A program made the position numbers and the translations under genes. The notes under the pieces are model-generated. The model was not told where the DNA came from. It saw only the letters and a list, made by a program, of their open reading frames with translations, and ran no database searches. Below, piece by piece: positions 1 to 12,499 of a stretch of 64,000 bases of DNA. The stretch is taken from the NCBI GenBank assembly GCA_022695795.1, contig MU404080.1, forward strand, positions 248,001 through 312,000, in the 5' to 3' direction. This DNA comes from Biscogniauxia marginata. Lineage: Eukaryota > Ascomycota > Sordariomycetes > Xylariales > Xylariaceae. How positions within the stretch are numbered: the first letter of the stretch is position 1; every line of letters begins with the position of its first letter.

Positions 1-1552
1 GGTAACTTGCGCAACCGCTTCACCCTCCGATGAATATTCATATCAGGTTGGCATAGGTATGCTATGTAAGCAATCACTTGATCTAGCAGTTACATAGACG
101 AAGGAAGAATAGTACCTACCTACGCGACATTTCACCCATACCGGACACTCAAAAGTCTCCGGCCCGAACTTCCGTCGTTCTCAAGACGTCGATGTTTCAC
201 CGGACTGCCGAAGCCCTGGTAAGCCACATTGGCTTGCATTATTTCGCCAACCGGTAGTGAGCGAGGCTCACAAGAGAAAGGCAGTGTACATACACTAGAT
301 AAGGAGCTGAAGATACGCTCGAGAAATGGTGTAAGTTGATTGGTTCAAAGTACCAATGATACACGCCTTGGAGCACGATCCTTCCCCGAGACATAAGAAT
401 GGTACCTTGTATGGTCGTGGGGCCCGGGTATCAAAGTGCCGGTAGTAGTCCAACGAAGGTCTAGGCATGTCAATCTCGGGCCAATCCGCCTTATAATCCT
501 TCCTTTTCTTTTCATTATATGTAACGATTGCGCCACACGGCCTCATTATTAGATGTGCCGAATGAAACACGAGCTTGTTGAGAAGAAAGGAAGATGAAAA
601 AGAAGCAGTAAACCAAACAATAAGTCACTGTTTCCTGCCATACTCAGCACTATCAACTAACTAATATGGTCTCGCTTTCGCTTCTACCTACATCTAGTGC
701 CTGATATGTCGATCAATGCAGGCCTTATCATTTCCCAGCAGCATCGCCACATGGGTAGTATTTAGAAGTAGTAGAACTGTTCTACACTAAGCCAGCCTGA
801 CTGACCGCAGCCCAAATGTGGAATCAATAAAGATCCGAGATGGGGCGTCAGCGAATCACCGACGATTGCCAAGTGATTATCTATAATTATTATTTTTAAG
901 CTTGCCAAGCTGGCAGTGTTAGTGATATCTTGGGGGAGGGGAGAGGGATCCGGGAGCGGTCTAACGACGCCAAGAAGTCCACGGTAAGCTACCTACATAC
1001 TAGATGGCGAAGGAGGAAGGGCGAACGACCGATATGGCAGCGTTTTTCGCGCGTTTCTGGTAATGCTGAGGGCACACAGTAGGTATGCGATACATACCAG
1101 TGTGCACTTTACACACTATCGTACTGTATAGTACATACGGTTGGCCCGCCGCAGGCCCTCGTTCTCACCAAGCAACGTTGTAAGGCCCTTTTGTCTTGGC
1201 TCTAATTTGGCCTTCGTATAACTGGAGATGAGACTCTGCGGCCTATAAGCGTCTCACGCATGGCCGACGACGTATGTGGAACCAATAGCACCCTTGTCGC
1301 CAGGCGCGGTACTCAAAAGAGAAAGAGAGTACCTTACTATGTACATACCTAGATACGAGTAGATCCAAGCAGAGCAGAACCCTTATAAGTCTCCCACCAC
1401 CTGAGCCCACGGAATCCTTATTAATCCAATGATCTCGGCAATGTCAACTAATTCTCAATAAAACAATCTCACGAAGTTTCCGTCTTGTTAGGTGTTCGTC
1501 GTGTCATCCGTGTTGCCATATCAAACCTCGACACAGAGAGAGTGCTGTCACG
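1..1552. other. intergenic, no gene seen
   Basis: Only short, composition-driven reading frames occur here and none resembles a known family. The last 150 bases before the first gene are the probable promoter and 5' leader. No tRNA or terminator-like element was recognised. Confidence 0.5.
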
Positions 1553-2843
1553 ATGGCTGCTCGTAGGCTTTCCTGGCTGGCATGGGGTGTTACCCTCATT
1601 TTGCTGCTACTAACGCTCATATTCTCGATGATAATCCTGTTGTCGGGCGTCAACAACAACGTCGTAGGAGAGTTCTTAAAGGTATTTCCTCGTCGGTGCG
1701 AGTCTGGGGTGGGGGAGGAATCTGTTGACTAATACTACCCATAACTTGTAGATCGACACGGGGCACCTCGATCCGTCATCAAAACTTTCCATCTCGGTAT
1801 TCCTGGATGACCTATCAGAGATATCCGATAGCGACTACCACAAACCCCAGGATGGCGACGATGAGGACGACGACGACGACGACAACAACGATGGTAACGA
1901 CAGCGCGACGAAGGCGTCGGAAAAGCTTCCGACATATTACAGTCTCACGCTCCTGACTCTCTGCGCGCATAACGACGACAGGTCGACGACGTGCGCCGAA
2001 CCGCGCATCGGGTTCTCCTTCGACCCCGAGTCGCACCTCGATCTCGACGAGAACGACTTCGAGGAGTTCTCCGAGGATTACAACTACCAGCTCCACGTCT
2101 ACAGCAACATCTCGCTGTTCCTGAGCGTCGCGTACATCGTCGTCATCCTCATCACGGCCCTGTCGTGCCTCCACCTCGTCCTGGCCATCTGCTTCCCGCG
2201 GATGCTCATGCTGAGCAAGTTCTTCTCGCTCGTCGCCACCATCTTCCTCTTCGTGGCGGCCATCACCTCGTCCGTGACCTTCATCCGGCTCAAGGACGCC
2301 TTCAACGAGGCGCTGGACGGCGTCGGCGTCCACACGGACATCGGGTCGAGCATGATCGGCTACAGCTTCGGCGCCTTCGGCCTCTCGTTCTTCGCCTTCC
2401 TCACCATGATCACGCAGTCCCGCGGCGGCAAGGAGCACCGCGGCGGCGGCGGCGCCGCCGCGCGGGACGTCGAGGGGGGCAAGGGAGGGCTCATCCGCAA
2501 GTTCACGGCCGAGGGCCAGACGTCGGCGCGCGTGGTGGGGGTCCTGAACCGGGCGGCTACCTGGAAGGGCCACAAGTACTCCAAGGTCGACGAGAAGCAG
2601 CCCGCCCATCACCATCACCACCATCATCATCATCTCCACCACCACAAGAACTCGGGATCGAGCGACGACCAGAACGCCCTCATGACGGCGGCCCACGACC
2701 CCGCCTCCTCCTCGGACTCCTCCTCACGCGAATACGTCGAAGATAGAGGTATCACCGCGAGCCCCGAGATGCGGGAACGGTTCAGGGACGAGGACACGGC
2801 CTACGACCCGCCGCGGCTGGCCCAGAGCCCACGGAGAGGATAA
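1553..2843 (+). CDS. SUR7/PalI-family four-helix plasma membrane protein
   Basis: Two exons, 1553-1681 and 1752-2843, joined in phase 0 across a 70-bp gtattt..tag intron, give 406 residues. Hydrophobic segments lie at about residues 8-29, 162-189, 200-222 and 244-264. A large loop after the first helix holds Cys114 and Cys124, the paired-cysteine arrangement seen in the extracellular loop of SUR7/PalI proteins. That loop also has an Asp-rich run at about 79-87. The cytoplasmic tail is Gly/Ser-rich with a run of nine histidines near 2609-2635. SUR7-family proteins sit in eisosome/MCC membrane domains or, as PalI/Rim9, assist pH sensing; which applies here cannot be told. The start codon was chosen because it opens the first membrane segment and lies in a normal leader. 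The family call is good, the exact orthologue uncertain. Confidence 0.8.
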
Positions 2844-4988
2844 TGCTGACATTCCGTACAACGCATAACGTCCGTGTCCACGCAGGCTGGGGTTTCATCC
2901 TAGAAAAGGAGGGGAACCTCAAAACTTGGCCTTGGCTCGATAGACGTTGCTGGAGCTCGAAAGGATAGGGGCATCCAAGGAGAAGGTCCGCATAGACAGG
3001 CAACCAGGAAGACAGGGCACGGATGGGGCTTCATTGCATATGAACAGCATGACTCAAAAACCATTGGCTGCATTTCTGATATTGTGGTGAACGTATTGGA
3101 GGAACAAGGGGATGTATGTGTTCTTGGCATGGATGCTTGTTTTCTGGGAGTTCTTTTCACCATATTGGCGTTTACTTGTTTTACAAAAAAAAAAGGGGGG
3201 GGAGGGAGCGAGGGTCCGAGTGAGAGAAAGGGGGAGGGGGCAGGAGGCGTTGGTTGTTGACGAGTAGCATTTTTCAAAACACCTCGAAGTCGTTCACGAA
3301 CATACCCTCCCTACACTGCTTGACTTCGATACCACTGTTGGCAAGTCTCATTAGCATATACTAATCCGTTAGCAAATATTGGATATAGATAATCAAACAT
3401 TGCTACCAATTCAGTATGGATCTGTACGTTGTGAGGGGTATTATACACATATATATACCTACCCACCTAGATATATATGAGAAAACATTGGAGATTGGGG
3501 TGCTATATTGAATCTGAGCGGTCCGGGTTGGTGACCGGATGAAACTTTCCAGCAACAAACCCAGTATCCCATCCCTTGAAAATTTGTACTCGAGGATCCC
3601 TACGCACCTAAGGTAATCCAATAAATTCTATCTTTTTGTGATTTAATCCTTGATGTTATTAGGTTTGACTACCTATAACAAAATGCCCGCCGCTATATCC
3701 GCGGGGATAATATGATATATTAGATGTAATGGGGGGGGGGGGGGGGGGGGGTTTGTATTATAACGGTCGGTGACAGGTTATTTATCGCATCCCTTATTCC
3801 CCGAGCATGTATTTTGCCCAGTAGGGCGATATGGGACCCCTTCCTGCGGGAGACTATGGAAGGAAACCAACTCCACCAGGCCGATTCGATTCGTACATGG
3901 GGGGCAAAATCAGTATTGTCGCTATTGATATCAGTGGCTCAAAAGACCAGGCAGGCCCCTTGCTCTTCAGCCAAGATCTCTTCCAAGACATGGGAATTGG
4001 CTAATCGGGATAGATCACTGGTTCGGAAGAGGTTATTCCCAAGGTTAGGTCCGGAGATGCTTCATCTATCGTGACCATCATCATCAAAAAGGGTAATTTT
4101 CTGTGGGTGGGGGGGATGGTATCGGCGAAGGATCCGATCGCAAGAGATGCCAGTGGAGTGTACTCAACCCAGCCCCCCTAGGGTGACCATGTTGCCATGT
4201 GACGAGAGATGACTGGGAGATGCCGCGTACAGGTCATACCATACTCTTGGATAATCTATTTACTGCAATACTACTTCGCTACAACCCTTGCGCAATTTGT
4301 GCAAGGCCACGCAGACGGAGCAGAGACCCAGCAGCGGCTGAGATTCAACCGTGATCCGGTATCTCTGAAAGTCAGCATAGTCACAATACATGTGCCGGAT
4401 GGGATTGTGGGTCAGGTGCGTAAATTGGACATTTCATAGCAATTGGAATCTAGAGTATCTAACAACTTTGATCCCAAGTATCGAGAGCAAAGAGTGTACA
4501 AGTCTCCCTCCCTTTTTTTGTGTGTATGTGTTTTGCGTTCCTTCTTTCCCTAGCGCCGTCGCTTATCCCAAAAATCCCCCCTATAGTCGTCAAATCTTTT
4601 ATCGTCCTTCTCGTCCGAGCCGCCATCTGATCGCACTTAGAGCATCTAGCTATTCTACAGTACGAATTCAATTCGTTCAGATCAAGTGAAGGGCCCAGTA
4701 TCCGCTGGGTCTAGTTGGTACAGGATGAAACGTGACAGCGTTAATCCATCCGGTTGCAACGAATGCAATCCCTCAGTATCCAGGTGAACCGTCATATGCA
4801 TGTCGCCTTACATAGAGAAACCATATCTAGACACTACTAGCCTTCGACGAAGTAAGAGTGGAGAATAAAAAAGATGGATATCTGACCCTTGTTCATCAGT
4901 TTCCCAGATTCCCACATCAAGCACCAAATCCCAATGACAAGTCAACCTTGTCACGTATTTGATCTATTTGGCTCGTCAGAATACTTTC
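2844..4988. other. intergenic between convergent genes
   Basis: This is the 3' region of the SUR7-like gene and of the convergent transcription factor. It contains a 21-base G homopolymer at 3731-3751 and AT-rich stretches near 3340-3500. The open frames lack family resemblance or sensible splice structure. Confidence 0.5.
3731..3751 (+). repeat. poly-G tract, 21 G
   Basis: Twenty-one consecutive G residues on the plus strand, flanked by ordinary AT-rich sequence. The true length may differ, because homopolymers of this size are error-prone in sequencing. Confidence 0.9.
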
Positions 4989-7468
4989 TCAAGGGCCACG
5001 GGAACCGGCTCTCAACGTACCTCTCATACCGCCCAGAGCCTCGAAAGCGGTGGCGTAGTTTTCAAGCGTGACTAGCACGGAAATAAGGCCTTGCTGTAGG
5101 CGCTCCCGTAGATTATCGACCAGAGGACTTGCTTCGCCGCCCGAGTACGGATACATTGACTCGGTCCTGTCCTTGACCATGAGAAGCGCGTAGCTGCACT
5201 GCATTGCACAGCAGGCGAAGGATGGCATTGTTCTTGGCGTGATAAGCGTAGAACTTGATCCTAAGTATAATGGCGTATCGCAGAGTTGGCCAGACGGATT
5301 CGGATATGGTAGACAATCGAACGCCTGGGCAATGTTCAAAGCAGACTTCAAGCAGATCTTAGACGATAGGTGCGTAGTGAACGGAAACACCATGGCGGGT
5401 GCAGGCGAATGATAGGTATCGCCATTTGGGAATGGCGTGGGACTATGCGACATCGTAGGAGAAACCGAACCGGCAGACCGACTCGATGCCGGACTGCTTA
5501 GATTAGTAGTGCAGCATGCCCTTAACTGTCGCGGTTCTGGGCTATCGAGCTCTCTCCCCGACGTGCTGGCAAGGTCGCAGTGTTTACCCGAGAACACAGC
5601 AAGGTCAAAAAAGGCACAGTAGCGATGTACCTTGATGCGAGCACTATCCAGGACCAGTTAATTTTACCAATAATAGTTTATACGGAATCTTTTTTTCAGA
5701 GCCGTACCTGTTCAATTTTATACGCGACATGCATCTCAGGGAGTGAGAAAGAACTGCTTCCCTACTATCCACGGGCTGCATCAAGGGGCAGTTCGAAACA
5801 TACGATTCGGACTTCACGACCAGGGGTTCGAGGAGACTCTCGAGCTCCCTCATCCGATTGAATATGCGAGTCATGTCTCCTTGTGCTTTCCTAGCCTTGT
5901 TGAAATCAATGACGAATTGCGTAGCCGCCAGGATAGCTTGTTGGGATTGAATAAACAGCGGCCAGGCCTATCCCACGGTCAGAATAATATTACCACCCGC
6001 GCGCAGGGTGTTATCATACCTCTGGGTCATCTCTAATCGTAGGGTGTTGAGCTGTGTAGCTAGACGAAAAGACTTCGAAGGTCGGTGGCTAAAATAAAAT
6101 AAAAAGTTAACGGACGATCGTAGCTCCAGGGATTCTTCTCGCACGCACCGTATTGCTAACGATGGACCCTTGGCAGACACATATATACGTCATCCACCAT
6201 ACACGCCGGCGTGCTTCCGAGTACTCGTCTTCCACTTCACCTCGTCTATGGATGAACAAAGACATGGCAGTCACAAGGGCGGATCCGGCTCTAGTCCGCA
6301 TCTTCTTCAAATTCCCACGCTGCGCATACTCGTAGACGCTCAGAAGATCGAGCGCAATGATGCTTTCGAGCTCTACCGGGACGCACGGGTGAAATTTCTC
6401 CCGTAGTATCTCTTCGTCGGAATCATCCAGGGCCTTTGGTGGTTCGACGGATGACTCTGGCCGTTCGTTCTCACTTTCGATAGTCTCGACAGCCGACTTT
6501 GCGAGAAACTGCGAGTATGTTCGCCTCCAGCGAATCGACTCCTCGCTAAGCGGGTTAAGGTCTTGCGGGGATGGCACGAGAGCCAGGATGGCGGAGATCG
6601 CAAGAGCGATAGCCGAAGATGGCTCCTCAAGTTTGTCTCCTTGATTTTCCGCAATAGACAGAGGTTGATCGACTGCCGGCAGGTATTCTGGTGGCGGTAG
6701 GATGGGAAAGTAGGGGTGTATCCAGATGTAATACGCATTTAGACTATGGGGAGGGGGGATGGTGAGTTGAGAGATCGTAGACCGCTCCAGGAGCTGCTGT
6801 CTTACTACTTACATCGCACGATTATCGCCTCCGTAAGTCCTGGCCATCGGCACCCTGATACTCAGGGCAGCATCGGCCAAGGGGTCATGGAAGAGATGGT
6901 CGTAGATAGCATCACTGTCTCTCCAGACATCGGCCAGTGGTTTGAGACCGGCGCCGGGGTCAATATAGTTCTCCACCAGCAGCGCTAATCAGCCGGATCA
7001 GCACGAGAGTCGACGTACGTTCTGCGGGATTACGACTCACGCTCCTGTGGCAATTCCTCTGGCCTAGGGGGGAGCGAGATGGCCAGATCTTGGTAATCCG
7101 AGAGCGGCCTGGACTTCTTGCGGATGCGAGGCCCCCCGCGCCTGCTCGGCTTATAGACGCATTCGCGCTCTTTGTTTATGCACTGAGACTGTTAGATTCT
7201 CTCTCTACAAGGTTTTAACAGTATACAGATTCTGGTGAGGCGTACACTTGCGCATGGATGCTCGCCGTTGCACCTCGTTCTCGAGGCGCGGCTTTTGTTT
7301 CCGATAACTCTCGTCAACACTTAATAGCCCCGTACATAGTAGGCTTCCGGCGCAAAGGAAAACTTACCAAGACAGGCAGGCGTTTTTAACTGGAGGCACC
7401 GCGAACTTCTTCCGCGGAGCGGTAGCATGAGAATTGGATCTTGGTGGCATTTCTCCCTCTGGCATCAT
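4989..7468 (-). CDS. Zn2Cys6 fungal transcription factor
   Basis: Eight exons on the minus strand: 7468-7368, 7291-7246, 7182-7041, 6984-6813, 6743-6149, 6088-6020, 5967-5708 and 5643-4989. All phases agree, giving 679 residues. The N-terminus carries a Zn2Cys6 binuclear cluster with Cys at 31, 34, 41, 47, 50 and 57 (C-x2-C-x6-C-x5-C-x2-C-x6-C), followed by a basic linker (RRGGPRIRKK). The first intron splits the second cysteine codon and the second intron falls just before the fifth-to-sixth cysteine interval. The middle contains the fungal-specific regulatory domain signature (EARRRVWWMTYICVCQGS). A downstream ARIKVHRYCAFFDL block is typical of the same family. Two in-frame ATGs, at 7468 and 7450, could serve as start. 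The C-terminus may extend through one more short intron near 5000. The target genes are unknown. Confidence 0.85.
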
Positions 7469-10400
7469 CTTGGCCGTCGAGGCTCTATATGTAGCTAGAT
7501 ACATGGTATCAAAAGTCAGTGGCGAAGATTGATGATTGATATATTAACAAGGGGGGTTGGTTGACTTGCTGACCACTTGGGGCGGGTAGTCGAGTCAGTT
7601 ATGGAGTTTCGGTGGAGATGAACTTGACAACACGGAAGAATTGAACTCTTGTGATTACTTTTAACTGATCCGGGACTTGCGGATTTGTCAGGTATAGATA
7701 AGACAGCAACTCGCCCTCAGCCTACATGAGGTCAAGAGCTGGAGCTGAAAGCGGGGTACTTTGCCAGTACTGGAAATACCTTGGATGTACATGTGGATTG
7801 TACACCGGCGGTTAAACAAAACAAAATGAAAAGGAGAGCCGCCGGGGGAGAGGTATTTATTTTAGGGGGGTTAGAGAGGTTGTGCTGGGTGGCGTAGGTA
7901 GGTGGTAAGATAAGAAAAAGCTACTAACCACAGGTTTGGTTTCGCTTCGGGGTCGTCGCTACTTTGTAATTGGGTGGAAGAGGTTGGAATAATTGCTCGA
8001 TCGCACTTGGGCATCATGCCACATTTGTATCTCAGTAAGTCCCTGATAAGGTCCGCGCTATACATGGAACTGCAAGATGCGATACGATTAGTTATCACCC
8101 GTGGCACGTCACTATGCGCATATTATCCACTCCTAACAAGACGGCTCTCTCCCCTGAACTAAGCCACACCACCGCCACGCCCACTTTTTGTGTCCCCCAC
8201 GTTACCTACCTAGGTACCTACTAGGGAGGTCGTGTAAGTGAGACCGGGGAAGTTCAGCCAACCTCTCAACCATCGTACGTTTTGCATACCTCCTAGGTAC
8301 GTACATATGTATGTACGCCGGTCTCCCCCCTTTTTCGTCTCCCTCGCCCTATCCACCTTAGCCCGAACGCCGCGCCGGGGAGGGGCCTGTTAGGCATATC
8401 TTGCTAGACAGAAACACCTTGTCCAACTCCCATACGACCTGGATCAGGTAGATATTATTTATTACAAGTTATATGCGAGTTGCTTGCTCTAAATAAACGA
8501 TGGTTTGTGGTTATTTTATGAAGGCCACATGATCGATATTGACGTTACATTCCCCAGGTATGTGTAGAAACCAGCAGATCATGCTTCCGAGGGCTGTGTC
8601 GATCTACATACAGAACCATCGAACTTTACTTCGATTGACGGGGTTGACCCTGCGAGTCCTTTTTTGGTCTGTCTCTTGAAAGAATCCTACACGTCGCCGC
8701 ATGCCCCAAGGTCTTACATATGCCTGCCCTCCCTCCTTGTCTCTCCATTGGGGCACAGAAATCCACAGCAGATGTGACCTCCCTGACCTGGGCGACGCTC
8801 GCTGCCGTATTACGGACCAATATCACAGTCAATCACGGTGAGAGGGACAGCTGGATGTGCAGAGGAGGGATGGAGTCGTCAGCCACTGTTCGCAACTATT
8901 GGCCTGGCCGTATCCCAACGAACGCTTTCATTTGACAACTGCCGGTCGCATGTCATCCTGCTGTGTCCCCCCAAAATCAATATTCCGGGGTTCATGTACC
9001 GTCGCCCCCCTTCGGTCGAGGACGAAGGACGTGGTGAGACGCCTAATCCGCCAGTCGGGTATCCGTACCGTCACGTCCAGGCCTGTTCCGGCAGCTTGGG
9101 TTTAACAGAGGTTGCATGCAGAAGGTCATATCGTCCAAACCTTCCGATGCTATGGAAAATATTACCTCCCAGTAATTCGGCTCCAAGCGAATAAAGTGCG
9201 GACTTGGCCGCCATCGACTCCACCCAGGATATCTAGCAGATTTATCACACATATTGAAATATGGCGATCCTCTAGCCTTAGTTCGTACTATTGTCTAAGT
9301 CAGTCTCATCGGTTGTATACTAAACCAATCGACGTCGGCAATAGGGCTTAAAAGAAAAACTCCAACCAACTTCGACAACTCGCTAGTACGGGGAATTAGT
9401 CTGAGCACATATGCGAGAGGCGGAACCAGCACGTGGCCGAGCTGCTGTCATTGCAGCCAGCATACATCGGCTGGCCTTTAGCACCGGTTGTATGGCATTA
9501 GCTCCGAACGTTGAACGGCATAGCGTCAAATGGAATCGGTCGCGGATGTATTACTCTCGTTTGACAACTCCACCTGTTCGTCTGGATTGGTTCCCTTGCT
9601 TGAGTTGAAGCAAGGGGATTAGTCAAACAGGAGTTTGTGACATGTTGGTTGGGTGATACAGATGTTTGATCTGAACCTTGCACGACCTCCTGTTTATCAC
9701 TTAAGAGAAAAGCTCTACTAACAGAAAAGAGAAACTACATAGCACGAGTCCCGTCGCACTTTGTATAATTACATAATCGAGTCGAGAATGAGGACGACGC
9801 TGGGCGCAGGTACCGATCCAGAGTAAAAAATTTACACGAAGTACGACCACGACAAAAAGCCGAAGACCTCTACCGGCATCGAGGGTCTTGAAAGTTGAAA
9901 TATGAAAGCCAGTCTCGATTCAAGAGGAAGCTACCGATCTCGAAATTACAATCAAGCAAGCCGAAAGACACCTATAGGTAAAGATGCTGCTTGTCTCTAC
10001 CAAGAATTCTATGCGACTGGTAGGTATGTGACAAACTTTCCGAGGATCTCGGTGATCAGCTGGGGTCGACAATTCCTAGAATTGCAACGAGCTCCGAAAT
10101 CTAGACAGTCAACGCGAGAGATTTTCTTGTGCCAGCCGAGGTACATCTTGCTTTCCTTGCTATTGGTATAATTTATCGATGGGCCCATCTCGTTTGACCG
10201 AAACACTTCCTCAGTATCCGTCAAGGGTTTAGATGCACTTGCCATACGGTTCTATTCCCCTCATGCATTCTTAAGCGGTTTCGTTGATTAAGGACCTAAT
10301 AATTTAATGCTGACAAACACGTGGATTGTAACGGGTATAAAATAAGTCAGGGCAGCCAGAGAGGTCTAGAAGGACCGCTATTTCGATATCGACATGTATT

Positions 10401-12499
10401 CTGTCACTTGTCACTTTTCTAATACTGTTGTTACACTGACTCGAGAGACAAAGAATGTGATAATCAAATACCCGAGAGTTATGCCAATTAAATCAATGCA
10501 GGTATATCGCCGTGGACTCGATCAAATCCATATACAAAGAAATTTATATGCCCTTAGGGTCAGGGATCTTTACGTACGCCGTGCTATTAATAATAAGTCA
10601 CCATTACTCTTGATTTATAATGGCCAATTCTGACCCTGGATTAGGTCATTATCTATACGCCAAGCGAACTCAGATATCCTAATCACCCTCTGGCTACCTA
10701 AAGAGGGAAACATGTCCCGGTATGTGATATATTATCTTAACGATGTCTAGCAACGATGGACCGCGGCCCTGTTCTAGGTGTCAACAATACTAAGCAATGT
10801 TCGCTATATCACACCGACGGGCAATTATTTATTTCTTCTCTTCGTGGTTAACCTTAGAAGAGATTTTTTCTCGAAGGGATGCCCATGCCCACACAGGGAC
10901 AACTATGAACCCTCAAAAGAGGTGGACGTAAAGAGGTGGACGTTTATGTCCTAAGAATGATTCATATATATACTTATACTAACGCTGACTACAAACTCGC
11001 TTCGTCATTCCAATAACTACTTACTCTTCTACAATGCACCCTTAGAAACTTCAATACGACTTCTCTCGATGCAAACAGCCAGGGATAAAGGGACTTGGCT
11101 CCTCGCCATCTTCCTCGCTTGTGCGAATACATGGGGAGAGTCTAGCTGTGTCTGTATCATATAACGTAATCAACCTTGATATTGGTATGGCCTTTTTATA
11201 GTTAGAGAATTAACATGTCAAGAGTTGTTTTGTCTCTGTGTTCAAGTTGCTCGTGTGTTTTCCGTAGCATGTTGTAATCGTAATCTAGCATGAGGTGATA
11301 ATCAATCAGATAGATAACTGCGCCGCACACTACCAAGGATGTACAGACGGGACGAACGTGGACCCTCTCCTAGCTTCGACACAACTAGGTTAGCTTAAGG
11401 TTTTACTAGATCGTGCGTCATGTATCATCGCGTGCGTTTAGGAGTTAGAATAGAGCCGCTAGCAGGATTGATAGTTGGTCTGACTAGGTAGGTAGTTGGG
11501 GATTAACCAAGATCTTCAGTGGAGTTCATGTTTTCTACCTTAGGTACCTGGGGCATTCTAGTGGACGTCTTCCACTATGTATAACCATACCATGGTGCCA
11601 TTTTGCTGTCTGACGCATTGGAATCTTGACAGGTCGTATTAAGCTATATGTAGTGGATCTAAGGAAATAAGGAGAGTGGATGGGAGAAATACAGAGTGAA
11701 GCTGAGTTGTGCATGTTTAAAACCGGGTCGAGGTACGCACTTACACGGCATCTTGAGATCGCCACCCCGCACTGCGTTACCTACAAGACTATTATATACG
11801 TTTGTAATATCAATACAGATAGATTTACTATTTTCCGACAATTTGGAAATAGAGGAAGAAGAGAGAAAAAGACACTGGATAGCTAAAGATAGGTATTTAT
11901 GTAATCGGGGAGGCTCAAAGTTATGTATGTGTGAGTATGTATGACTACATATAAGTGAGTGAGAGATAGTGTGTGTGCGTGTGACCTGACGGATACCGCG
12001 GTAGTTTAAAATGGTCCTTGGCGTAGGGAACGTTGCGGGTGGCCCCAGTCTTTTCTCTTTGCAGAACAAAGCCGCGGCTATAAACTTGATTGGGATTGGT
12101 GGCAGACCGTCTCGGCCATCACCGGCAACCCGGAAAAGGACTGACGACATTTTCACTGTTACGAAGTGGGATTTTTCCGCCTCGTGGCAGGCAGTGGCTA
12201 GTTCAGATTTAGTTACCTAAAAGTAAATGACTTGCCTAGGTTTGGACTTCTTTCGAAACCTTCCATCGGCCTTATTTTTTCAATCTAAACTTTTCTTCCC
12301 CTAAATTCAATCTGTTCCTTTATTTTTCCCGCTTTCCAGCAAACTGCAGCTCCCATAGATTTTTCATATTTTATCCTATATTTTTTGGCATCTCTTCATC
12401 GAAACCCACCCCTCCGAAATACTCCACCGACGTAGAATGCCTCGGATTCCCGCTCCATAATAACCTGGCAGTTTCATACGTGAGAAGGACTCCTCAAGA
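7469..12499. other. 5-kb gene-poor interval
   Basis: No convincing gene was found on either strand. Reading frames are short and compositionally unbiased, and none joins into a multi-exon model. Dispersed TAGGTA/ACCTAC microrepeats occur, for example near 8207-8230 and 8290-8315. A 14-bp direct duplication (AAAGAGGTGGACGT) lies near 10917-10945. The last few hundred bases before 12500 are T/C-rich and probably form the promoter and leader of the AFG1 gene. Confidence 0.5.

Noticed and set aside
1815..2696. Long minus-strand frame opposite the SUR7-like gene
   Set aside because: It is a shadow of the GC-rich plus-strand coding sequence and consists of Val/Arg/Asp runs.
9411..10245. Several short frames on both strands in the 7.5-12.5 kb interval
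   Set aside because: Frames overlap, lack coding bias and do not combine through splice sites.
11659..12156. Minus-strand frame of 165 codons upstream of AFG1
   Set aside because: It is Ser/His/Leu-rich low-information sequence with no recognisable domain, overlapping plus-strand frames of equal quality.
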